Shown here one piece after another: positions 58,232 to 64,000 of a stretch of DNA of 64,000 nucleotides. The stretch covers positions 7,746,501 to 7,810,500 of the forward strand of contig NZ_CP092183.1 in assembly GCF_023499255.1 (NCBI RefSeq), given 5' to 3'. Source of the DNA: Couchioplanes caeruleus. GTDB lineage: Bacteria > Actinomycetota > Actinomycetes > Mycobacteriales > Micromonosporaceae. Positions within the stretch are counted from its first letter, which is position 1. Each line of letters starts with the position of its first letter. The notes beneath the pieces were generated by a model. That model was not told the DNA's origin. It saw only the letters and a list, made by a program, of their open reading frames with translations, and searched no databases. Position numbers and translations under genes: made by a program.

Positions 58232-59398
58232 CTAGATTCGTGGGACGAACTGCTCGGAGTAGTCGAGCAATCGGCTCGCCTCGGAGAGTTCGGCCTCGTA
58301 CTGTGCGCGGTCTGCGGCCGAAACGCGCGAGTCACCAAGCAGCCGCTTGAGCTGCCCGATGCGGTTGACCAGGCCGTCCTGCGCGTTCCTCACCTCGTTC
58401 ACATGGTCCCACGGCTTGCCGGTCGACTTCGTCGCCACCACCTCGCCGTTCAGTTCCCGGCGTGCCGCATCGAGGTCCCTGTCCGTCAGGTGTTCCTTAC
58501 AATTATCCGTCTTCGTCGGTCCGACCGGCTCCGACCGGCCGGTACGCACCGGAGTGATCGCGTCGTCCGAAGCGGCGTGCTGCATCAGCAGCCCGCTCGC
58601 CGAGGCAGTCATCCCTGCCCCGACGGTGATGCCCGCGGCCGAGACGATGTTCAGCGGCACGCCTCCGACCGCACCGACCCCTGTCGCATCGAGAACGAAG
58701 CCAGTGCCTTCGCCGAGCGCGCTGACCTCCGTCAGCAGTAGGCCGCCGACGAGCGAGGCGGTCTCGCCCGGGTGGTGCACCATCGCATTGCCGAACGAAG
58801 CCAGGCCGTTGACCGCGCGCGCTCCCGCGTCCTGCAGGAATCCCCCCACCTTGTCCAGCCAGCTCGACTTATTCGGCGCCGACTCGGCCTCCTGGTCAAG
58901 GAAGCGGGCGGCCACGTCGCCCGCCGTACCGACCTCTTTGCGAGCGGCGCTCAAGACGTCGATTGCGTTCTGTCGCAGGGATGCCCCGGTGTCGACGAAC
59001 GGACCCAACGGGTGCTCGGGCGGTGCTCGCACGGCGGCCTCCTCATAGGCCTGCTCAGCCTGCTGAGTCTCCGCCTGCGCCTCGTCCCACAGCCGGACGG
59101 CCTCGGCCGCCTGCTGCTGCGCCCATTCCAGGGCGTGCGCGTACGTGGTGAGGGCACTAGCGGCGGTCGCAAGCGAGTTGGCGGCCAGATACCACTTGTT
59201 GGGTTCGTAACTGAACCTGTTCCGGAACTCCTCCGCTGCGGGGCCTGTCCAGGCGCCGGTGTCGATGTCGACCAGACCGTCGCCGGCCTTCTCCACGTGA
59301 TCCGACCGGGTCTTCAGTTCCGCGGCGTTCGCCCGGACGGCAGCCGGGTCGCCCGGGACCAGCGCTGTCGGGTCACGCGTCTGTCCGAGCTCAGTCAT
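58232..59398 (-). CDS. ESX/T7SS-type polymorphic toxin with Ntox28-like C-terminal domain
   Basis: The 388-aa protein begins with a WXG-like helical hairpin typical of secreted polymorphic toxins (LVPGDPAAVRANAAELKTRSDHVEKAGDGL ... GAWTGPAAEEFRNRF). Alanine-rich helices and a hydrophobic middle follow (about 225-275). The C-terminal 95 residues (HLTDRDLDAARRELNGEVVATKSTGKPWDHVNEVRNAQDGLVNRIGQLK ... SEASRLLDYSEQFVPRI) match the Ntox28 family, a predicted or tested RNase toxin. Its gene overlaps the upstream WXG-type partner by 8 nt and is followed by an immunity gene. It likely acts in interbacterial competition. Confidence 0.9.
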   Translation of the reverse strand: MTELGQTRDPTALVPGDPAAVRANAAELKTRSDHVEKAGDGLVDIDTGAWTGPAAEEFRNRFSYEPNKWYLAANSLATAASALTTYAHALEWAQQQAAEAVRLWDEAQAETQQAEQAYEEAAVRAPPEHPLGPFVDTGASLRQNAIDVLSAARKEVGTAGDVAARFLDQEAESAPNKSSWLDKVGGFLQDAGARAVNGLASFGNAMVHHPGETASLVGGLLLTEVSALGEGTGFVLDATGVGAVGGVPLNIVSAAGITVGAGMTASASGLLMQHAASDDAITPVRTGRSEPVGPTKTDNCKEHLTDRDLDAARRELNGEVVATKSTGKPWDHVNEVRNAQDGLVNRIGQLKRLLGDSRVSAADRAQYEAELSEASRLLDYSEQFVPRI

Positions 59399-59708
59399 CG
59401 ACGGCCGGCTCTCCCGGATCGGTTGTCAACCGGCCGGTCGCGGCCTGGTCGGCCGCCTGGTACGCGTCGGCCACCTTGCCGAGCACATCGCCGATGGCCT
59501 CGGCGTCCTCGGTCAGGATACCGATGCCGTAGCTCCACCGATCGCAGAAGTTCTCCATCGACTCGTGCAGGCGGCTGTGGCCGTAGACGCTCTCCGCTCG
59601 GTCCAGGTGCGAGAGCGCCGATCCGTTCTGGTCGGCCACGCTCTGCTTGATACCGGCGGAGGCCGATTCCAAGGTGCTGATTTCGACGTGAAATCCAGGT
59701 CCGTCCAT
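59391..59708 (-). CDS. ESX-type small secretion partner (WXG100-like)
   Basis: The 105-aa protein (ATG 59708) has two predicted helices separated by a short turn (FCDRWSYGIGILTEDAEAIGDVLGKVADAYQAADQAATG) in the manner of EspC/WXG100-like partners. The YxxxD-like tail YQAAD could be a T7SS signal. It precedes and overlaps the Ntox28-type toxin gene, suggesting cosecretion or chaperoning. A similar gene precedes the second toxin (62970-63278). Confidence 0.8.
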   Translation of the reverse strand: MDGPGFHVEISTLESASAGIKQSVADQNGSALSHLDRAESVYGHSRLHESMENFCDRWSYGIGILTEDAEAIGDVLGKVADAYQAADQAATGRLTTDPGEPAVDD

Positions 59709-59837
59709 GCAGCCCCCGCTTCCAGTCGGAATCCGAGCGTAGGGCAGCTTCGCCAGACGATCCAGGATCGTGGATCGCGATGTGCGGACCAGTCCGCCCG
59801 ATGATGGCGGTACGGCTACGAGCCGATCATCCCGCGA

Positions 59838-59870
59838 ATCCGGGGCCGTCCCGTTCGGACGGCCCCGGAT
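59838..59870 (-). terminator. Strong stem-loop after the RCC1-repeat gene
   Basis: ATCCGGGGCCGTCC pairs perfectly with GGACGGCCCCGGAT (14 bp) around a CGTTC loop, 8 nt past the stop at 59879. No T-run follows. Confidence 0.75.
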
Positions 59871-59878
59871 CCCCGCTC

Positions 59879-61048
59879 TCAACTGGGCAGAGTCACCTGC
59901 TGCGGCGACGTCCGCTGGGTGGTGGTGCCGTCGCCGAGCTGGGCGTTGGCGTTGTTGCCCCAGCACCACAGGCTCCCGGCCGTACGGAATCCGCAGTTGT
60001 GGTAGCCGACCGCGGTGTCGTTCGTCCAGGTCGTGTCGGTGCCGATGCGGACCGGGGCGAAGCGGTGGGTCGTCGTGCCGTCGGCCAGCTGACCGGCGGT
60101 GTTGTTGCCCCAGCACCACAGGCTGCCGTCGGTACGGAGCCCGCACGTGGTGTCGAAGCCGGCGTTGACGGAGGCCCACGAGGTGGCGTCGCCGACTCGG
60201 ACCGGCGAGGGCTGCTGGCCGCCGGTGACGCCGAGCTGGCCGTAGCCGTTCTCGCCCCAGCACCACAGCGTGCCATCGGTGCGGGAAGCGCAGGAGTACG
60301 CGTACCCGGCCGCGACGCTGGCCCAGGTGGTCCCGGTGCCGACCTGAGCCGGCGCCGCGCGATACGTCAGCGGGGTGCCGAGGCCGAGCTGCCCGAACAT
60401 GTCGTCACCCCAGCACCAGAGCGTGCCGTCCGTACGGGTCGCGCAGGTGTGCGCATAACCGGCCGAGACGCTCGCCCAGCTGGTCGCCGTCCCGATCTGC
60501 ACCGGCGTACGCGCGTCGGCGGGATCACCGGTCCCCAGCTGCCCGAAACGGTTGTACCCCCAGCACCACAGCGTTCCATCCGTACGCACAGCGCACGTGT
60601 GAGTGTCACCGGCGCTCACCACGGCCCAGTTCGTCGCGGTGCCGACCTGAACGGGAGCGGTCCGGCCGCTCGTGGTGCCGTCCCCGAGCTGGCCCCGGTT
60701 GTTGCTGCCCCAACACCACAACGACCCGTCGGTACGCACACCGCACGTGTAACTGGTCCCTGCCTCGACAGCGGACCAGGAAGCGCTTCCAACCCGTACC
60801 GGAGCAGTCTGATTCGTCTTGGTCCCGTCGCCGAGCTGGCCGCTGTAATTGCCGCCCCAGCAGGAGAGAGCCCCCGCACTGCTGACCGCGCAGGTATGCG
60901 AATAGCCGGCCGCCACACTGGGCGCCACGGGAGCGGCAACGGCTGCGGAAGCCGGTGCGGCCATAGTCAGCAGCATTCCCACCAACGACACCACGACGGC
61001 GAAAACGATCCTCGCCGAACGCCACCTTGCCTGTCGACCTCTGAACAC
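59879..61048 (-). CDS. Secreted RCC1-repeat (beta-propeller) protein
   Basis: The 389-aa protein (GTG 61048 behind AGGGAG) has a signal peptide (basic start, hydrophobic core around 14-32, APASAA cleavage region). Seven RCC1-type repeats of about 50 residues follow, each with a core like CAVRTDGTLWCWGYN plus GQLGDGT. Seven repeats make a closed beta-propeller, with two Cys per repeat that could form disulphides. Secreted actinobacterial RCC1 proteins have no assigned function. A CebR-type operator lies 143 nt upstream, hinting at control by cellobiose. It separates the two toxin modules but has its own terminator. Confidence 0.88.
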   Translation of the reverse strand: MFRGRQARWRSARIVFAVVVSLVGMLLTMAAPASAAVAAPVAPSVAAGYSHTCAVSSAGALSCWGGNYSGQLGDGTKTNQTAPVRVGSASWSAVEAGTSYTCGVRTDGSLWCWGSNNRGQLGDGTTSGRTAPVQVGTATNWAVVSAGDTHTCAVRTDGTLWCWGYNRFGQLGTGDPADARTPVQIGTATSWASVSAGYAHTCATRTDGTLWCWGDDMFGQLGLGTPLTYRAAPAQVGTGTTWASVAAGYAYSCASRTDGTLWCWGENGYGQLGVTGGQQPSPVRVGDATSWASVNAGFDTTCGLRTDGSLWCWGNNTAGQLADGTTTHRFAPVRIGTDTTWTNDTAVGYHNCGFRTAGSLWCWGNNANAQLGDGTTTQRTSPQQVTLPS

Positions 61049-61190
61049 GGCGAACTCCCTCTCTGACGAACGCCCAGGTCCGATACGGCGCAGCGGCGTT
61101 CAGCTCGCGAGCCCGCGCGCCGGACGTCAGAACCCGCCGGACAGCACCCGACGAAGCCCGAGCGTCATCCGCCGGCTCACCCGCAGCCTA

Positions 61191-61204
61191 TGGGAGCGCT
61201 CCCA
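61191..61204. promoter_or_regulatory. CebR-type operator TGGGAGCGCTCCCA
   Basis: A perfect 14-bp palindrome, identical to the consensus operator of CebR, the LacI-family regulator of cellobiose/cellulose genes in streptomycetes. It lies 143 nt before the secreted RCC1 gene, with no other gene oriented away from it nearby. Confidence 0.7.
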
Positions 61205-61290
61205 GACATTCAAGAAGGTCGTTCCGTACGGTCGGCGCTGAGGCGATCGGAGCAGCCTCGCCGACTCGGGCGGCCCGGAGCGGCCTCCGT

Positions 61291-61752
61291 CTAGAGCAGC
61301 GGCTGAGGAAGCACCCGAGAGGCGAACTGCTCGAGAAGTGGGGCGACCTCGACGTTGTCGGCCCAGTCCTCCCAGTCCGAGGCGAAGACGACACCGTCAG
61401 CGCCGTACTGCAGGACCGCTTCCTCGCCGTTGAACAACAACACGCCGCTCCCGCCGTAGCGCTGCGCGAAGCCGATGAGGACGTGCACCATCAATGCGGT
61501 GTTGTGCTCAGTCGTCGCGGCGTCCGCCAAGTTCGCGAACCGGAACGTCGCCCGGAAACGCTGGTCGAACCCGAACAACACCGCGTCCGGGTTCACCTCA
61601 TCTTCGACGACCCGGCGCGCACTGATGGACAGGCCGTCCCTCAGCACACTGCCGTCAGGCTGCTGCGCTCCATCGACCAGGGAGCTCACGAAGTATCGCA
61701 ACGCTGCAGTGTCGATGTCGGTATCGCCGTACCAGGTGTATTCGACTGCCAT
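61291..61752 (-). CDS. SitI3-like immunity protein for the CdiA-CT-type toxin
   Basis: The 153-aa protein opens VEYTWYGDTDIDTAALRYFVSSL and has FGFDQRFRATFRFAN, VHVLIGFAQRYGGSGVLLFNGEEAVLQY. This resembles the SitI3 immunity family known from Myxococcus and found beside many toxins. It starts 6 nt after the toxin stop, fitting toxin-immunity order. The family call is from pattern memory and is moderately sure. Confidence 0.75.
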   Translation of the reverse strand: MAVEYTWYGDTDIDTAALRYFVSSLVDGAQQPDGSVLRDGLSISARRVVEDEVNPDAVLFGFDQRFRATFRFANLADAATTEHNTALMVHVLIGFAQRYGGSGVLLFNGEEAVLQYGADGVVFASDWEDWADNVEVAPLLEQFASRVLPQPLL

Positions 61753-61758
61753 TCTCGG

Positions 61759-62973
61759 TCAGCTCTCGAAGGGGAAGAGTCGAGTGACCTTACCGTCCTT
61801 GATCACAAGGAGCTCCTTCAGGTCTGCGATCGGTTTGCGGCGAAGCATGTCGGCCACCTCATCCATCGAGCGAGGAGTGTCGTCCATGTACATGACGAGG
61901 CGTTGGGCTTGCCCGTCGGCCACCTTTTCACTGAGTCTCGTACGAATGTTGTCGATGCGACCGGTATCCGGCGCGTAGCAGTCGAAGTACTCGCCTTCGA
62001 TCCGGTAGTCCGGGTTCTTTCCCAACGTGTTCGACGGTGGGTTTTGCTCGACGTCGTAGCCGTGCTGCGCGAGAATGTCGGCCGATTCATTCTCCCGCCG
62101 CAACGGCCGGTCCTTCTTCCTGACGGGATGCGCCTCCGTTCGCTCTCCGCGTGGGCTCCTGCCCGGATCAGGCTTTCCAGACGGCGTGGTCACGCCTTCA
62201 CCGCGCCCGCGGGACCGGGTCAGAATCCTCTTGATGGCTTCGATGGCGCCGCTCATCCGCCCGGCCAGCCCACGCAGATGTTCGAGGCTGCGGACGAGGC
62301 CACGCAACCATCCGGCGATTCGTGCTCCCCACGACGCGCACAGGGTGCTGACCTGCTCCACCACCAGCGGTGTGGCCAAACCGACCGAGAAGACCTCCTC
62401 GGCGGCATAGGTGACCAGACGAGATACCAGCACCGCGATCGCATCGCGCACCATCATCCGGACACCGGCTACCAGCATTCCGGCGCCTTCGGTGATGGCG
62501 GCCATGGTGTCAGCCGCGGTGGCCAGCGCGCCAACGGCGTCCCGCTGCTGACCGGTCCACGTCCGGTACGCCTCGGCGGCTCGGCCCGTCCACTCGGTGA
62601 TGTCCCACCGCACGGCGCGGTCCAGATCTGCCGCCCGGTCCCGCAGCGCGCCACCGATGTTGCGCCAGGTCTGCGCGTGTGCGGCGATCTGCCCCGGGTC
62701 GCCGGCCAGCCAGTCGAGGGCCTGCGACAACGGCTTGACGTGCTCGATGATCCAAGCGACGCCGTACTGGAGAAGGCTACCGATCGGATCGGAGACGAAC
62801 GCGAGGGCGTCGAGACCCGCCGAGACGGCACCCAGCGTGGCGTCGATCCAACTGCCGCTCTTGACGCCACTCAGAATTGTTTCGAGGTCCTCGGCGATCC
62901 ATATTCCGGCCCACGGATCGGTTGATCCGCTCTGCCCCGCGACGGCCACAAGCGGTGGGCGCACGGGGGTCAT
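61759..62973 (-). CDS. ESX/T7SS-type polymorphic toxin with CdiA-CT-like nuclease domain
   Basis: The 404-aa protein starts with helical secretion regions including a WTGRAAEAYRTW motif (WxG type) near residue 149. A basic Pro-rich linker lies at about 268-300 (GRSPRGERTEAHPVRKK). The C-terminal domain has ENESADILAQHGYDVEQNP and GKNPDYRIEGEYFDCYAPDTGRIDNIRTRLSEKV, the pattern of the CdiA C-terminal tRNA-nuclease family (conserved NPDYxxxGxxFDxY). It would degrade tRNA in target cells. It is preceded by a small ESX-type partner whose stop overlaps its start, and followed by a SitI3-like immunity gene. Confidence 0.88.
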   Translation of the reverse strand: MTPVRPPLVAVAGQSGSTDPWAGIWIAEDLETILSGVKSGSWIDATLGAVSAGLDALAFVSDPIGSLLQYGVAWIIEHVKPLSQALDWLAGDPGQIAAHAQTWRNIGGALRDRAADLDRAVRWDITEWTGRAAEAYRTWTGQQRDAVGALATAADTMAAITEGAGMLVAGVRMMVRDAIAVLVSRLVTYAAEEVFSVGLATPLVVEQVSTLCASWGARIAGWLRGLVRSLEHLRGLAGRMSGAIEAIKRILTRSRGRGEGVTTPSGKPDPGRSPRGERTEAHPVRKKDRPLRRENESADILAQHGYDVEQNPPSNTLGKNPDYRIEGEYFDCYAPDTGRIDNIRTRLSEKVADGQAQRLVMYMDDTPRSMDEVADMLRRKPIADLKELLVIKDGKVTRLFPFES

Positions 62974-63278
62974 CGACTGTTCCGCAGCCGGTCGGCCGCG
63001 GCGGTGTCCGCGCCCTCGTACGCGGCGGCCACCGACCGAACGGCGTCCGCGGTCTCATGTGCCGATCCGGCCGCAGTCGCCATCCCGTCGATCATGGCTT
63101 GCTGCAGTCCGTTGAGCAGGCCGGGAACGAATTGGCAGAGCTGCCCGTACGCCCCTGCGTCCGTCTGTACCGCATGACCGGCGTCGGCTGCCGTCGAGAT
63201 CCCGTCGCCGATACGGTCGATCTCGCCGGCATGCTCCACCAGCGAGGCCGGATTCACTTGAAATTCCGGCGCAGTCAT
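62970..63278 (-). CDS. ESX-1 EspC-like small protein
   Basis: The 102-aa protein (EFQVNPASLVEHAGEIDRIGDGISTAADAG ... VAAAYEGADTAAADRL) is a helical ESX-secreted type protein with a YEGAD tail, similar in layout to the protein at 59391. It overlaps both neighbours by 4 nt (ATGA type), so it is made with the YbaB-like protein and the CdiA-CT-type toxin. It is likely the secretion partner of that toxin. Confidence 0.85.
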   Translation of the reverse strand: MTAPEFQVNPASLVEHAGEIDRIGDGISTAADAGHAVQTDAGAYGQLCQFVPGLLNGLQQAMIDGMATAAGSAHETADAVRSVAAAYEGADTAAADRLRNSR

Positions 63279-63673
63279 CGGGCCTCATCAGAGGATTCGA
63301 GTGGCATGCCGAGCCGACGGCGTAGTGATTCGTTGAGCATCCGGCCGGTTTCGCTGTCCGCGCCCACGGTCTCCGCCGTCGCGGCTTCGAACTTCATGAC
63401 CAGGGCGTCCTTGGCCGCTTGCAGCGCCTCCATGATGGCGCGTGCGGTTGCCGCCGCGGACTGACGCCGAGTCCGCTCGTCGAGATGCAACTGTGTGAGC
63501 TGACCTTCGGGACCGACGGTCACCGTGACCAGATCGTCTCGGCTCCGGGCGGTCGCCGTCAGCGCAGACGTCCGCTGCGCAAGGGTCTGCGCCTGCTCAG
63601 CCCGCTGCGCCATGGATTGTTGCCACTGCTCGATCCGCTCCAGCGCGCTGTCCACCGACTCGTCGCCGAACAT
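63275..63673 (-). CDS. YbaB/EbfC-family-like protein, first gene of the toxin operon
   Basis: The 132-aa protein has a leading helix (SALERIEQWQQSMAQRAEQAQ), the strand pair SRDDLVTVTVGPEGQLTQLHLDER, and a closing helix (AAATARAIMEALQAAKDAL). This is the YbaB nucleoid-protein pattern as adapted in many actinobacterial ESX-toxin operons. It is the first gene of the operon 63673 to 61291. A TAGTAT -10 box sits 6 nt before the ATG, suggesting a leaderless mRNA. Confidence 0.85.
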   Translation of the reverse strand: MFGDESVDSALERIEQWQQSMAQRAEQAQTLAQRTSALTATARSRDDLVTVTVGPEGQLTQLHLDERTRRQSAAATARAIMEALQAAKDALVMKFEAATAETVGADSETGRMLNESLRRRLGMPLESSDEAR

Positions 63674-63679
63674 GCACGC

Positions 63680-63685
63680 ATACTA
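63680..63685 (-). promoter_or_regulatory. Probable -10 box of a leaderless toxin-operon transcript
   Basis: TAGTAT on the minus strand ends 6 nt before ATG 63673, so transcription would start at the A of the start codon. The ATG has no Shine-Dalgarno. Confidence 0.55.
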
Positions 63686-63874
63686 GCGAGCCCACACATA
63701 CCGTTCGATGCAGGATGACGACTCTGCGTGATCATCTTCATCGGCGACCATGTACCAGCAATCCGAAGCAGGGGCGCCTTCATCCGTCACCACGATGGTT
63801 CGAGCGGGCAGATCGATCGGGCAAGCTCGAGTTCGGTCACGTTCGCCGACAGTCCGGATGGAAGGCGGAGAGTG

Positions 63875-64000
63875 TCAGGCGCGGGCCCGGCCGGACCTTA
63901 CCGGCCGTCCGTTCACCGTCAGCCGGAACTTCGATCCGCGCACGCCCACCGGCACCGGCTCCAGGGCGATCCGCGGCCCGAATTTGGTCAGGGTGATCAG
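63875..64000 (-). CDS. Unidentified gene, C-terminal fragment at the window edge
   Basis: A frame open at the right edge ends in a stop at 63875. The 41 visible residues include TLTKFGPRIALEPVPVGVRG and a short FRLTVNGRPV strand-like segment. They look like protein of beta character, but I do not recognise a family and the rest lies outside the window. Confidence 0.4.
   Translation of the reverse strand: MITLTKFGPRIALEPVPVGVRGSKFRLTVNGRPVRSGRARA

Noticed and set aside
1..64000. Insertion sequences, prophage genes or CRISPR arrays
   Set aside because: No transposase, phage structural gene, integrase or regularly spaced repeats seen on either strand.

Overview
The window is about 70-73% G+C, codes with actinobacterial codon use (many GTG starts, CGTAC-rich wobble pattern) and has leaderless-type promoters and type VII (ESX-like) secretion substrates. 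It most resembles a filamentous actinobacterium of the Micromonosporaceae (Actinoplanes/Micromonospora type); the genus is an inference.

Layout. (1) 0-8.3 kb, core-like: the end of a sensor histidine kinase, a class I DAHP synthase behind an aromatic leader peptide and attenuator, a GT39-type membrane glycosyltransferase with its GT2-GtrA partner (YkcB/YkcC-like pair), a DUF3040 protein, a winged-helix YcaQ-like protein and a GNAT acetyltransferase. (2) 8.3-13.9 kb, a catabolic cluster: an IclR regulator and an amidohydrolase on the minus strand face a plus-strand operon of class III CoA-transferase, citryl-CoA-lyase-like protein and a LigB/LigA extradiol dioxygenase. (3) 13.9-15.8 kb: a membrane-anchored unknown, a LysR regulator and an NTF2-like protein. 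(4) 15.8-57.6 kb, a large accessory region built from conflict or programmed-death modules, interrupted near 23-24.7 kb by a YegP-like protein, tRNA-Arg(CCT) and a Phd/PIN toxin-antitoxin pair. (5) 57.8-63.7 kb: two ESX-type polymorphic toxin/immunity modules (Ntox28-like toxin with CdiI_2-like immunity; CdiA-CT-like nuclease with SitI3-like immunity) around a secreted RCC1-repeat protein.

The main interest is region 4. It holds two caspase-family peptidases, two CHAT proteases with intact His/Cys dyads, one CHAT-like protein that has lost both residues, and a 50-residue CHAT tail remnant. It also holds three paralogues with a sigma-region-2-like motif, two of them beside small helical proteins; a secreted von Willebrand A protein; a class III nucleotidyl-cyclase-like protein convergent with a CRP-type cyclic-nucleotide regulator; and a STAND/LuxR regulator. 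From 41.2 to 57.6 kb it carries a tightly coupled ten-gene operon: GrpE-like factor, Hsp70, FN3-repeat protein, zinc-ribbon GTPase, GAP1-like protein, membrane GTPase, small TM protein, second Hsp70, vWA protein and TPR-CHAT protease. The parts resemble the NTP-dependent conflict systems catalogued computationally in actinobacteria (caspase/CHAT/vWA/GTPase/GAP1 systems). The way several modules are combined here, and the shared upstream element GTCCGTCAG about 26-41 nt before the start codons of most of the module leaders, look new to me.

How it may work (inference): Hsp70/GrpE and the GTPase-GAP1 pair would act as the sensing and switching layer, vWA and TPR domains as assembly platforms, and the CHAT and caspase proteases as terminal effectors. 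The cyclase/CRP pair and sigma-like proteins would supply second-messenger and transcriptional control. None of this is demonstrated by sequence alone.
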